DNA from: Pleurotus ostreatus/Saccharomyces cerevisiae fusant
Taxonomy: Eukaryota > Opisthokonta
Assembly (NCBI GenBank): GCA_024196135.1
Contig: JAMQCK010000004.1
Location: forward strand, 271,528 to 335,527
Direction: 5' to 3'
DNA length: 64,000 bases
The number at the start of each line of letters is the position of its first letter. The stretch's first letter is position 1. The notes beneath the pieces are model-generated. The model saw only the letters and a list, made by a program, of their open reading frames with translations. It was not told the origin of the DNA and did no database searches. The position numbers and the translations under genes are program-made. Positions 46,300-58,123 of this stretch are shown in pieces.

Positions 46300-49200
46300 A
46301 TGTCCCACCGCCACGTCTCGCGCCAGCAGGACCGCGAGGTCCGCATGGCCGACCCCTCGCCCACACTCGCCCCTCACCTCAACGGCGCCCCTGCCCCCGT
46401 CGTCGCCGTCAACGGCGCTCACCATTCCCACCATGCCTCTCCTTCCGTCGCCCATGCCGTCGCAGTCAACGGCAGCGCAGTCCCTCTCTCGCTCACGCAG
46501 AAGCTGACTCGCGCAAATGAGGACATCTGGATGCTTGTCGGTGCGTGCCATACTTCCCACCTGCTGTGGCTGTGGCTCACTCCACCGCAGGGCGCGTTGC
46601 GGAGCAGATGGGCGAGCTCGATCTTGCGCTTTCCGCGTACGAAAGCGTGCTGCGCCACAATCCCGAGTCTTTGCAGGGATTGAGTCAGGTCGCCAGCATC
46701 GCGCGGATCAAGGAGAATTACCCCAAGGTATGGTTGCCTCGTGGCGCGATTTGGACGGCCCCTAACAATGCCTTCCCGATCAGGCAATCGAGTATTTCCA
46801 GCGCGTTGTCAACCACGATGAGCGGAACGGAGAGATTTGGTCGGCCCTTGGTACGTGATCAGGCTTCCCCATACTTCTGTTGTTCTGACTTGAGACAGGA
46901 CACTGCTATCTTATGCAGGATGATCTCCAAAAAGCGTACGCGGCATATCAGCAGGCCCTGTACAACCTCCCAAACCCGAAGGTGCGCGTGACGTCATGTT
47001 CCGCCGACATGAACTGACAAAGGCGCAGGAAGATCCCAAGCTCTGGTACGGCATCGGCATACTCTATGACCGGTACGGATCTCTCGACCACGCCGAGGAG
47101 GCGTTCTCGTCCGTCCTCCGTATGGACAAAGGTTCGTCTTCCCCGCGTCTGCAGTAAGATCTCAGATATCGAACTCATGACTAGAACTAGACTTCGACAA
47201 GGCGAACGAGATTCTCTTCCGCCTTGGCATAATATACAAGCAGCAATGCAAGTACACCGATTCTCTCAACTGTTTCCATCAAATTCTTCGCAACCCGCCA
47301 AGCCCCCTGGCGCATGCCGACATTTGGTTCCAGATAGGGCATGTACATGAGCAGCAGAAGGACGTAAGTAGTGACGTTTGGCCTACGTGATACGGTACTG
47401 ATCCAGTCTTAGTTCGTGCAGGCGAAGGAAGCGTATGAACGTGTCGTACAGGACAACCCAACTCACGCCAAGGTGTTACAACAGCTTGGTTGGCTCTATC
47501 ACCAGGACGGCTCGTCATTCCAGAATCAAGACGAGGCTATTCACTACCTCACGAAGAGCCTGGAAGCTGGTATGACACCCTCCTTTTCGAGGGTCTACCG
47601 GCGCTAACCATTCACTAGATTCTTCTGATGCGCAGAGTTGGTATCTTCTCGGTCGCGCCTTCATGGCCGGCCAGAAGTACAACAAGGCATACGAGGCGTA
47701 TCAACAGGCCGTCTATCGCGACAGCCGGAACCCGACGTTCTGGTGCTCAATCGGTGTCCTATACTTCCAGATCAACCAGTTCCGGGATGCACTCGATGCG
47801 TATTCGCGCGCCATCCGCATCAACCCGTACATCTCTGAAGTTTGGTTCGACCTGGGGAGCTTGTACGAATCCTGCAACAACCAAATCTCCGACGCGATTG
47901 ATGCCTACGCGCGCGCCAGCGAGCTCGACCCTTCGAACCAGATTATCACGCAGCGTCTCCAGCTTCTCAAGAACGCGCAAATCAACGGCACGCGCGTCGG
48001 TGCCGCACCTGGACCGCAGGATGTCCACCCGACGGCGTACGCCAACGTCGTGCCTCCGGGTCCAGGTGGCATGAGTGGCATGCAGCTCATGCTCCAGCCA
48101 CCGGGCGTGACGCCCCGCCCTGCGGCTCTGCGCACCGAGTCGCGCGGTCCCGGCAACGAGATGGCGCTCCCGCCGCCTTCGCAGATGACGGCGAACGCGC
48201 GCAGTGGCTCTCCGCCATTCCGCGGTGGCCCGCCGCCGCCTGTCGTGCTCGACGATCGCCATCCGCCCTCGCACACGCCGCTCGCGCCAATGGAGCTCGA
48301 CCGCGGTGGTGGGCCTCTTCGGGATGGCGGTCGCTCGCTGCTCAACAGGGACAGCGTGCCGCCGCAGCAGATTCGCAGTGCCAATGGGCACATCGACCCC
48401 TTCTACACTCGCCCGGCAGGCGCGCGGCCATCGCGCTCTTCCTCTCCGGCTGCCACGGCACCCGCACCTATCGTCGCTGTCCGCGGTCGCTCACCTGAGT
48501 CGTGGCACCAGCGCCCGCCCAACGGCTCGCCTGTTATGTCCAACCGCCAATTCGCGACGCCGCAGCGCGAGTATGATTCGTCGCCCATGGACAACGTGCG
48601 CTCGTGGAGCCGCAACCAGGCCGCGCAGCAGCAGGACATCGTGCGGGGGCCCGAGCCGCCGCGACGCGAGCCGTCGCCGCCTATGAGCGAGCGGCAGCGG
48701 TCGGTGTCGCGCTCGAGCGCGCGCGTCAGCCGTCGCTACCTGCCGCCGGGAATGGAGGAGGGCCGGATGCCTGGGTACGAGCGCGAACGCGAGCGGACGA
48801 CACGGTACGACCCGCGTATGGACTTGGGCAACGAGCGCGACGCGATGGAGGCCGACCGCCGCGCCAACTACGAGCGCTCGCCCGAGAGCATGCGCGGCAG
48901 AGGCGCCGCTCAAGCGGCTGGCTCATCTCGCAAGCCAAGTCCAGGCAGCCCCCATGCACCGACGGCGATGAAGCGCGGGGCTCCGTCTGGCGACCAGATC
49001 GCCGGCCCGAGCAAGCGCAAGCGTCGCTCGGGCAAGTCGTCGGGTTCGGACACACCCAAGGCTGCGCCGGAAGGATGGTCAGAAAAGAGCAGGGCGGGCG
49101 CGCGATCACCCGCCATGATGAGTAGCTCGGGCAACTCGTCGTCGCGCTCTGTGCAGCCCTCGCCGACCGCGAGCACGGGCATGGTCCGCCCGCCGTCGCG

Positions 49201-49855
49201 CATCGTCGACGAGGACTACGACGAGCCGGGCGCGAGTGCCGCCGACGCGCTCATCGGTCTCGCCTCCGCAGGCAGCGGCTCGTACCGCCAGGCTGAGCCA
49301 GCGCCCAAGAGCAACTCGCCGACGGTGTCGACTGGCAGCCGCCACAGCGACACTGCACGCGCGCCCTCGCACCGCAACTCGGTCTCTTCGCAGCGCAGCC
49401 CTCTGTCGCCCCCCGCCCCGCCTCCACCGACGCTCAAGCGACCGCCTAGCCACGGCGATTCTGAGGGCTCGGAGCCCAAGCGCGCTCGCATGGACTCCCG
49501 TGCTCGTCGCCCTTCGTCGCCTGGCCGTCGTTCGCCGGCTCCTTCTAGTCGTCCTTCCCCTATCCCTTTCCGTACCCAGCCTGCATCGCGCTCGCCCGAC
49601 ACGCACGAGCCGTACCAGGCGAGTCCGTCGCTGCCTGCAGTACTTCCTCCTCACCCGCGCCCGATCGGCAACGGCGGCGGTGGTCAGGGTAGCTCGCCGA
49701 AGATCGCCCTACCGCCCATCGCGACGCTGCAGTCGCCCAAGAGCCCGCAGGAGGAGAGGGAGGACCGGATGCAGGTTGACCGCAGCCGCTCGGGCACGCC
49801 CAGGCGGCGCTCGCCGAATACCCGCCCGTCGCCCCCCAAGGTGGAGAAGGATTGA
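46300..49855 (+). CDS. Cyc8/Ssn6 general transcriptional corepressor
   Basis: A 1065-aa protein. Exons: 46300-46540, 46591-46727, 46784-46850, 46899-46981, 47029-47131, 47191-47363, 47413-47569, 47619-49855. Residues ~70-430 are a run of about ten TPR motifs, e.g. GELDLALSAYESVLRHNPES, GHCYLMQDDLQKAYAAYQQA, YGIGILYDRYGSLDHAEEAF and VLQQLGWLYHQDGSSFQNQD. They match Ssn6 in order, including AKVLQQLGWLYH. The rest (~430-1065) is disordered and Pro/Ser/Arg-rich with basic patches (GPSKRKRRSG). Cyc8 binds Tup1 through its TPRs and is recruited by sequence-specific repressors in the nucleus. All introns lie in the TPR half. A second ATG at 46345 is an alternative start. Very confident. Confidence 0.96.
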
Positions 49856-50235
49856 TTGTTTGCTTTGAGCGAGTGTGCTCCGTAGTGGTGGTGGTATGTA
49901 TACTATGCTATGCATTGATCTTCGTATGCTCGGATATGCTGAAGGGGTGTACTTGAGAATCGCAATACTGTAATATACCATACCATGTCCTTATCTCTTG
50001 CTATATCTAACTGCCCTATGGACTCATTCGTTTGCAATCGACTTTGTGACTGGGGGACTGGGAGCTTCAAGACCTCTGAGGCCCGAGGGATGTACCACTG
50101 CCTGAGCTTGTCTGGCGTCGAAAGAAGGGAATGCCAGAGTTCATCACATGACCGCGTCCGGCGATTTGCGCGGTGGCGCGCCCCTGTCTGTCGCCGGCTT
50201 GCTTCCGCCCCTCACCTTCTCTGGCAGGCCACAAA
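49856..50235. other. Intergenic: Cyc8 3' region and F-box promoter
   Basis: 380 bp, the first part AT-rich as expected of a 3' region. No gene was seen. Confidence 0.5.
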
Positions 50236-51220
50236 ATGGCCACCGCTAGTCTACCCGATGAAATCCTCAAGGAAATTCTCTGCCTCGTCATGCGCGTTCC
50301 AGACAAGAACTTCCTTCATGGCAACCACGGCGATGAATTTTTCTCGGGTTCTCCATTCGCGCGATACGGGACCGTCTCGACATCGGCATTGTTGCTAGTA
50401 TGCAAAGCTTGGCTGCGCGTGGGGACTCCTCTGTTATATCACACTGTCGTCTTGCGGTCTACCGCACAAGCTCAAGCGCTTGAGCTGGCATTGGCGCAAA
50501 CGCCGCAGCTAGGAAAATTTGTCAGGTATGGGATATATGCGCGCATATATGCACCATTTATTGACTATAAACCTCAGAAGGCTTAGGTTAGAGGGAGGCT
50601 TTGGAGATCATGTCCGCGGCGCGTGCATAAAGTGCCCGAACATAGAGGAACTCGTACTTCTCTTCGACTATGAGGCGAGGGACAGCACTTCCGGAATCCG
50701 GAGAGCTCTCAAGAAGATGAATATCAAGCATCTGGTCCTGACGCCGTCGTACAGACGCAACGCGCGCAGCCTTAGCGTTGCAAACAAGAACTCGATCGAG
50801 CTTAACACCGCCGTCCACGAATTCATCGTCCGGTGCAAGACTCTGGTGAGTTGCAACAAGTGTGCAGGAGGATTCTTGCGTGCTCACGATATTTCGCAGC
50901 ATACGGTGACGATATATCCTCCCAGAGCATTCAGGTACATCAGCAACTGGTACAGAATAGAGGAAGGACTGGGAAATGCGCTTCGACTCGCTCCCAACCT
51001 CCAAAAACTGAATGTCCCGATCGATCTCACTTGGAAGCTCTTTTGCCCGGCCTGGCTTCCACTGGCGTCCTACAATCCGCACCTCAAGGTCATATCCTTC
51101 GGCAGGCCCAAGACGGAGGACTGGGAAAAGCTCGAGCCCGAGTTGCCGAATCGACTGTTGTCTTTGGTGCAGTTCAAGCCCGAGTTTGTCCGTCCATTTT
51201 CTTGCTCGAGCCGAGGCTGA
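50236..51220 (+). CDS. F-box protein, upstream member of a close pair
   Basis: A 292-aa protein. Exons: 50236-50525, 50578-50845, 50900-51220. The ATG lies in a good context (ACAAAATGG). It opens with the F-box start SLPDEILKEILCLVM, followed by SALLLVCKAWLRVGTPLLYH, the usual second and third helices. Leucine-rich segments follow (CPNIEELVLLFDYEARD, LAPNLQKLNVPIDL, HLKVISFGRPKTEDWEKLEP). Translation ends at 51220. The next gene starts 29 nt later, so either they share a transcript or the downstream promoter lies inside this gene. Shorter than typical Agaricomycete F-box/LRR proteins. Confidence 0.85.
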
Positions 51221-51249
51221 CATGAACAAGGACGAGCGACCTTGACGAC

Positions 51250-52596
51250 ATGCTGCTTCGACCATGTCCTCTTACGCGTGCGCCTACGAAGGTCCAGCAC
51301 ACAATATGGAGAAGGATACTTGACTACTTCTACAGCGTGGACGATGATTATTTCACTCCCTTCTCTCCCAAGCCTCTATCGTTCCAGTCCACCTCAAGTC
51401 GATATCGTTATCAAGTTGCCGCTCTTTCCCGCGACTTCTACGTGCGTGGTACGCTCAATCTCGTCTCGAATAAGCTGACTGTAGCAGCGTATCGCGTCAG
51501 AGAGCATGCGCTCGACCTTCATCATCGACGGCCCGCCGGCCTTGCGAAAATTCGAAAAGTCAATCCGACAGAACCCGCGCGAGTACGACGAACTAGAATG
51601 TCTCGTCTTCCGGCGCTTCTACTCCGAGTCGGCCGCTGTGCAGCTGTCGGACGACATATTTGCGGACTACGACTTCCCGAGCCTGCGGCGGGTATGTGGC
51701 AACGTCGTAGCACCCGGGCGCATGAGTAGCGCATCCTTCAAGAATTTGCTCCGCAAGCGGGGCCGCTTTCTTGTGGAGATCAGCGGTTTTCGAGTTATGG
51801 GCTCCGGGTTCCTTCCCGCAGCGTCCTTTGCGGAGCTTGTCAATGTGCATACGTTCTATTGGCACAGTAGCGTCAAGGTCAATATGCGACAATATGTGCC
51901 ACCGCCGGAGTGCTTTCGAAGCCTCCGGGCGCTTTGGTGTACTGGAGTTAATTCCTTCCTCAAGCTACTCGAAGCCTGCGAGTAAGTAATGACTTTGTAT
52001 GTCTCTATCGTTACTGACTGAGCCAGATTACCGTCGCTGCGCGTCCTGTGGATCTCCAAGGTCGGCGAGAGCACGAAGCCGTTCTTCGAGAAACACGGTG
52101 GTAAACTCGAGGAACTGAAGATCATGGACGTTTCGCCTGACACGTCGGATGTTCTCGACCTATGTCCTAACCTGACGCTGTTGAGACTGCAATCCGTGGT
52201 ATGATATCCGCATATCTTCTCAGTTCATGCTGCTCACGCATTCTAGGGTGAAAGCACGACACTCTACTGCAACGCGCCGCATCAAAAGCTCGTTCAAATA
52301 CATATTGACGACGGCACCGTAGGCCAAAAGTGGGACCCTTTCTTTATGAGCATAAGTCGGGACAATCTGCCAATGCTGAGGCAGATTATTGTTGATTCCT
52401 TCGACTACCCGAAGACTGAGTGAGTTCTGTGCTTCACGCTCGTAAAAATCGTCTAACGACTTGCAGACAGGATATCAGGAAGAATGTATGGGTGGAGAGG
52501 GCAGAGACATTGTTGGAGGAGGAGATACGGTTGGTAGATAGGAGGAGTTTGCACTGGGTACCGAGATTAGAGCTAGTTACAAGACTACGACGCTGA
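51250..52596 (+). CDS. F-box-like protein, downstream member of a close pair
   Basis: A 386-aa protein. Exons: 51250-51441, 51488-51981, 52027-52198, 52247-52419, 52467-52596. The N-terminus reads VQHTIWRRILDYFYSVDDD then YQVAALSRDFY. This is a divergent F-box of the type beginning VP-H-W--IL in these fungi. LRR-like segments follow: FPSLRRVCGNVVAPG, FRSLRALWCTGVNSF, LPSLRVLWISKVG, CPNLTLLRLQSV and NLPMLRQIIVDSF. It differs clearly from the upstream gene, so the pair is not a simple tandem duplicate. The start codon is only 29 nt from the preceding stop and no CT-rich leader precedes it. A fused or dicistronic transcript is possible. Confidence 0.82.
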
Positions 52597-52682
52597 TTCG
52601 CGCCGTAAAAAGCTGGAACAAATGCGTAAAAAGCCGGGGAAAATTTTGGGATGTACCTGACATCTACCCTACCTCTCCAGCG

Positions 52683-52784
52683 GCCGCCGTAGCCTAATGG
52701 TCATGGCGTCGCTTTCCTATCGTAGCCTAAAGGCCAAGGCGTTGGAAAAGGCGGAGGTTGCGGGTTCGAGTCCCGCCGGTGGTT
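52683..52784 (+). tRNA. tRNA-Arg (anticodon CCT) with a 29-nt intron
   Basis: The acceptor stem GCCGCCG (52683-52689) pairs with CGGTGGT (52777-52783), including two G-U pairs; the discriminator is T52784. The D arm holds GCC/GGC. The anticodon stem TCGCT (52709-52713) pairs with GGCGG (52750-52754). The loop is TTCCTA plus A52749, giving anticodon CCT at 52716-52718. The intron occupies 52720-52748, one base after the anticodon as is canonical. The T arm is GCGGG-TTCGAGT-CCCGC. The mature length is 73 nt. The intron repeats, with changes, the D-arm half of the same tRNA (GTAGCCTAA-GG--A-GGCGT). Confidence 0.88.
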
Positions 52785-52794
52785 TGCAGCCAGC

Positions 52795-52799
52795 TTTTT
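52795..52799 (+). terminator. RNA polymerase III terminator of the tRNA gene
   Basis: A run of five T residues about 11 bases after the tRNA 3' end, in the normal position for a Pol III stop. Confidence 0.7.
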
Positions 52800-53462
52800 G
52801 GTCTATTCTCATCGCTGTGGTGGTCAGAAATTTTTGACTATGATTTCCACGTCTTCTCCAACTTCGAAGGAATTAGAAACAGCACGACTTGTAATTTTTG
52901 GGTCGCTATCTCAAGCAGAATGAGCTTAGGAGCAAGCAGCATCGCTCAAAGCAGAATCTAAGGCGGGAGAAACACACCTGCCCAGATATCCTTTCTCACG
53001 TCAATATCGGGGTTCAACATCATGCAGTACATACCCTAGCTTGATATAATTACGTCCAGCTCACTCAGACCCTGCCGGGAGCCTTTACAATACCAAAAAG
53101 TACGCCAGCCATGCTGCACTCGAACACGCCGTGCCACCGGCATTCTGCAAGCTTGCTATGTTCCACCTCACTGAGGACTGATTAAATCACACTCGTCGGC
53201 ATCAGGCAACACCCTCACAATGTAAATGAGGCGTCCCGAGGGGCAAGATTGAGGGCGGATGGACGCGCGAACAATGAAAGCTTACCGCCTAATAGCAGGC
53301 ACGGGAACCACATCTCCGAAACAACAGAGCATTACATTGTGAAGTAGGTAGTCGAATGGTATAGTAGTGTACAGACCCAATCGTAGCCAATAGTCCCGGG
53401 GTGTACGTGAAGTCCATGACAAAAGTTCTTTCGTAGCGATCATCACTAGGGCGTCCTGTCGA
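52800..53462. other. Intergenic region after the tRNA
   Basis: About 660 bp, including the 3' region of the minus-strand secreted-protein gene. No other gene was seen. Confidence 0.5.
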
Positions 53463-54191
53463 TTAACCGTAGTGCAGGAAGTCGTTGAAGTTGGTGTAGG
53501 GGATGGTGTCGCCGGTCTGGGTCCAGTCGAGGAGGGCGCGCCAGCCATCAGCGAGCAGGGTGTCGACGCTGCTGCAAGGAAGTTAGCGCCCCTCGAATTA
53601 AGAGTGACGGTGAAAGTGACTCACCTCGGCCAGTCACTGGACCCAATCTCGCTCAAAGTGCCGTAGATAAAGTCGATGTAGTTCTGCTGGGTAATAGGGC
53701 AGCCGTTAGGCGCCCAGGCGCAGTCACCGACGATGCTGGCATAGAGCTATAACGACAGTCAGTACATAGAGCGCCCGTCGAACTGACCAAGCTCACGTTG
53801 TAGTCGAGGCTAGGCTCCTCCCAGGTGCAGGTGAGGTTCTGGTGACCGCAGCTCGCGAGGTTCTGGACAGTCACCGGCTGAAGGATTCGATTAGAAACCA
53901 TCGACCCTCGAAGGCGAGCAAGCTTAAGGCAGCACGTACCCCGATCTTCGTGTCGCTGACAGCGACGGCGACGCACGCCTTGGTGCCCCAAAGATTGCCA
54001 GTGCCGCCGACGGCGTTCTCGTTGTAACGGCAGGAATCCATGAGGTTACCTTGGTAGGGCTCGTAGTGTATGAATCCGCCCCAGCCATGCACGCCGGCAT
54101 AGCAGTTGGCACCGTTGTTGCAGTACTGCTCGGCAGGAGCAGCGAGAGCAACCGCGGCAGACAGAGCAGATACAGCGAGAGCGAGCTTCAT
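53463..54191 (-). CDS. Small secreted cysteine-containing protein, family not recognised
   Basis: A 187-aa protein. Exons (right to left): 54191-53940, 53877-53797, 53746-53625, 53571-53463. The signal peptide is clear: MKLALAVSALSAAVALAAPA, with cleavage expected near residues 18-20. The mature part has eight cysteines (24, 30, 54, 73, 94, 101, 120, 127), an even number that suggests four disulfides. It is rich in Gly, Asn, Trp and Tyr (GVHGWGGFIHYEPYQGNL, CTWEEPSLDYN). The final exon reads SSVDTLLADGWRALLDWTQT. There is no transmembrane helix or GPI signal. I do not recognise the fold. Size, secretion and Cys content would place it among small secreted proteins, some of which act on hosts or substrates, but nothing here proves that. 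Confidence 0.85.
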
Positions 54192-56403
54192 GCTAGAGTA
54201 GGGTGGAAGATGAGAGGAAGTGTGTAGGTACTGAACCGAAGTCAAGGGAGTACTGTGGGGAGCACGACGAGACCACTCACGTACATATTTATACCTGATC
54301 CCGAGGCCTCTTCGGCATCCTGCCGTACCTGCCTCGATAGATCCGGCTCTAGAAGCCAACAGAGAACAAGCGTCGGCAGTGACGGGCCAGGCGTCGTCGA
54401 GCAGGTTTGTATGAACAGCGGGGAGCAGTCGCCGTCGTTTCGATTGTCTTGATCGTGCTTTTGACAGCTCTATGGGTTTGTACCTCATTCCGCACTGCCC
54501 CCTAGAGCGCTATTGAGGCCACAAGGATATCAGGTGCCCAGACGCAGCGGTATTCAATAAGAGCGGTGTCTTGCAGCCATCCTGACCGCATGAAGAAGGC
54601 ACTGACACCGTCCAATGTCTGAACAAAGAACGCCACAGAAATCTCCACGTTACGATTTGAGGTCCAGTCGTTGAGGCCCAGGTGAGCTCCGACGCGAACC
54701 CTTCCGCCGCGGGCGCACCGCGGCAGTGCGCTCGAGGGTCGGAATAGCGCCCTCGACGATAGGTCAAGGACTACAACACAAAGCCCTATGCACCTGCTGG
54801 TGTGCCGATTTATGACGGCCCTTGGCGGAGCGCGGTGACTAGGAGCCCTTTTCACTGGCTACGCAGTCGGAAGGCGTAGAGTCTATCGGAAGCCAGCGGA
54901 TATCAGCATACTAAAATCGAGGGTCTCTACCCGTCAGACCTTACCTTTGCCAAACCACGCTTACTGAAGCTTTGCAGATACGTAGGTATGCGCACCTTGA
55001 CATGCTTTCAGCTTGCGTCGCTGATCCATAGGCTCTCGATGATTTAGCAAGAGGCATGACGGCGTGCAACTGTCTCGCTACGTTGCCCGGCGACGTGCAA
55101 CACCGTGCTCTCTAGCAATATAGGGACGGGTAAAGCTGCGATCCTGGCTCTCACTTGAGCGACTGTTGCGACCGAGCGCTGTTACAATGACATCACACAC
55201 CATTTACTTGGTGGCGAGGTTCTTCCCGTATCCTTTGGACCCTTCAAGTTCTGTCCTGTACGAGAAGCACTTCGCGCACCTGTTATAAAGAAGTTAGGAG
55301 CTTGGCACGTATACAGCGGAGAACGCTGGACCCGAGCCATAGCTACCGCGCGATAAAGCATACAATCGAGCCCTACACCAATTTTGACGGTACCCTTCAA
55401 TCGCGGGGTGATTTATGCTCAGCATGCGCTCCTGAAGTGATATCCCGATGACTGCGAAGCCGTGTGACTACAAGACTGGTATCTGGAATGGGATGAGCGT
55501 CAAAACGAACAGGATGGCGAATCTCACGGCGGACGCGCATCGACTCAGGATCGAAGAGACGATTTCAGCCGCATGTATGCGCCCACGACTTTGAGTTTTG
55601 GCCAAACAAGTCTGTCTGCGGCGACTAGAAGAGACGGAGTGTTTGCGGATGTTGATGTATCGCATGCAACAGGCTCGTTGCGAGGCGTAGGTGGAAGATG
55701 GCTGAGTCCGAGTGCGAAGGGTGGGACAGAAAATATCTCGTAGGGTATTGATGTCCATCGGGGGCACGCTGAGCACCTTCCAAGCTTGATTTCCGATGCA
55801 GATGTTTTGAGGCACGAGCAACTTCGAAGATGGCGAGCAGACAAACTGGCGTCGAGGGATACGCCAACGGAGGGTATACTGCCTGTGGCCATCGCCTACG
55901 GAGGCGATGGACCCTCACATACGCGCATTCGCAGAACCTATGCGCGAGAGTCGAAATTAGATCGTTGCCTCATGTTACCACGCACCAGCTGAGCCCCATG
56001 GCGGCGAACGCGACGACAATACGCATTTCCGTGACCAGCAAGAGAATTCGCCCTAGGCGGGTGATTTAACCAGGGCGTGGGAGCCCAAGACGGCGTACGC
56101 AACTCTGGTGAGAGAGCGGGAGAGTAGCAGTGCGCTTGTACATGATGGCGGGAAGTAAGTCGCTGTGAGAACATAACGCGAACAAACATCCCCTTTTGGT
56201 CCTCAAAGGCTTCCTACTTTGGGTTAAGCCGAAAGGCTACCGGACGGGCTTGTCACGTCAGATGACAGCACTGACATTTGGATCGCATCGTAGAAGACAA
56301 CATCGTCTATTGGGAAGTCAAGCAGACATAGGAGGCGATGGGTAAGAGACACGCACATAAGCAAGATATATACTACACTTCAGTACATTCTAAGGTAGAT
56401 CTA
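54192..56403. other. Gene-free stretch of 2.2 kb with scattered hydrophobic frames
   Basis: Minus-strand fragments such as MRIVVAFAAMGLSW (about 56,030-55,990) and the frame 54855-54502 (starting MKRAPSHRAP) look weakly coding. They have no continuous spliced model and no known motif. The right end includes the downstream region of chorismate synthase. Confidence 0.4.
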
Positions 56404-57833
56404 CTAGGCTTCATCCTTCTTCACCTCCTCGATGACCTGCTCGACACCAGCGCGGCCCATGCCAGGGGGTAGGCTGAGTGGTGCGAGGCGGGCGCGGGCA
56501 GCATGGCGAGCCTCCTGGAGGAGCATCATGTCCATCACAACGATGGCAGCCATGGCCTCTACGATGGGCACAGCGCGCGGGACGACGCAGGGATCGTGAC
56601 GTCCGCGCGCAGCGAGCGTGCCCGGCACACCCGCGTACGTTGACGTCGCCTGCTCCTGCGAGATCGTCGCTGGCGGCTTGAAGCCAATGCGGAAGTAGAT
56701 GTTCTCCCCGTTCGTGATCCCACCCTGCACACCACCGCTCCAGTTCGTGCGCGTGCCGAGTTTGCCGTTGCCCTTGGCGTAGAACGCGTCGTTGTGCTGG
56801 CTGCCGTGCGCCTCGGTGCCCTTAAAGCCCGAGCCGATCTCGAAGGCCTTGGTGGCGGGGATGCTGAGCATGGCGTGCGCGAGCTTCGCCTCGAACTTGT
56901 CGAAGACGGGCTCTCCGAGACCGCTTGGAACCCCGCGAATGACGCAGGTGACGGTGCCGCCGATGGAGTCGGCCTTCGCAGCGGTCGAAGTGATGAGCTA
57001 GAGAACGACGGCTATGAGCGGAGAACGGGGAGAGCGGAAGGAAGGGATGTCGTACATCGGTCATCTTTTCGTGCGAGGCGGCGTGGGGGCAGCGAATGGT
57101 GTTCTTGTCGACCTCTTCGCGTGTGACCGTGTTCAGGAGCTTCATGTAGTCCTCAGAGAGGATCTCATCGTCGTCTCCACCCATCGTGCGAGGGACATGG
57201 ACTTTGCCGACGCCAGAGACAAAGGCAACGATCTCGATGCCGTATACCTCCTTGAGGTACTTTTCTGCGATCGCACCTGCAGCAACACGACCTGCAGGCT
57301 GTGAGTCTATGTCCTGCAGAGAGGGGTGCGCGATGCAAACTCACCGATCGTCTCGCGCGCAGAGCTGCGTCCGCCACCGCTGCTCGCCTTGACATCGTAC
57401 TTTTCGAGGTAAGTGTAATCGGCGTGGCTCGGACGCGGGTAGAGGTCCGTCTCGGAGTAGTCGTGCGGCCGGTGGTCAGTGTTCTGCACCATTAGGCCAA
57501 TGGGCGTCCCCAGCGTAATCCCCTGCTCCGTGCCGGACTGAATTGAGACCAAGTCGGGCTCATTGCGCTGCGGGCGGGATTAGCACATCCGACGTGGCAA
57601 GTAGTGGGGAAGGGTTTGCGGTGCTGTGTGCGGATGACAGGGAGTGCGATGGGCGGGTAACGTACTGGCGTGGTAAGGGCACTCTGGCCAGGACGCCGCC
57701 GCCTTAGCTGCACCTGGACGTCCGCGTCCGTCAGGCGCATGCCGGGAGGGCAGCCATCGATGATCGCGCCGACAGACTTGCAGTGGGACTCGCCAAAGGT
57801 CGTGACGCGGTAGAGGGAACCAAAGGTGGACAT
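56404..57833 (-). CDS. ARO2: Chorismate synthase
   Basis: A 406-aa enzyme for the last shikimate step: EPSP to chorismate, needing reduced FMN. Exons (right to left): 57833-57666, 57567-57345, 57291-57056, 56997-56404. It opens [20 protein letters not shown], the conserved active-site start with the family His. [13 protein letters not shown] and [20 protein letters not shown] follow, then the signature [34 protein letters not shown] and [13 protein letters not shown] complete the core. The C-terminal part has [20 protein letters not shown]. Length and motifs fit the monofunctional enzyme. Fungal members are usually bifunctional with an intrinsic flavin reductase activity that cannot be judged by motif. 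It shares a 290-bp promoter with the SAP30-like gene. Certain. Confidence 0.97.
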
Positions 57834-58123
57834 GGTGGGGAGAGGCGAGCGGGGGGATCCTGCGATCGGGGTGAGACACGCGCAAAACGCTGGAAAACGA
57901 CACACGAACAAGGGGATAGGTTAACCGTGGTAGAGAACAGACTGGGGAGAGAGAAATCTTGGTGCAGCATTGCGATCGAGTCACTATATAGGTGGGGGAT
58001 GCCGGTTAGGCGCCGGTGTTCAAGTCCAGATCACGGCCTCGGCTTGTTTGCATCAAGCATCGCGGCGTTACAGTCCTTTCATCACCCTTCCGCTTACCTC
58101 CACTGCCACCACCGCTGTCCGAA
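57834..58123. promoter_or_regulatory. Shared divergent promoter of chorismate synthase and the SAP30-like gene
   Basis: 290 bp between the start codons on opposite strands. No palindromic Gcn4-type site (TGACTCA) is evident; one core-like TCACTAT occurs at about 57,979. Confidence 0.55.

Noticed and set aside
49106..49654. Arg-rich antisense ORFs in the Cyc8 tail
   Set aside because: Shadow frames of the Ser/Pro/Arg-rich coding region; no independent support.
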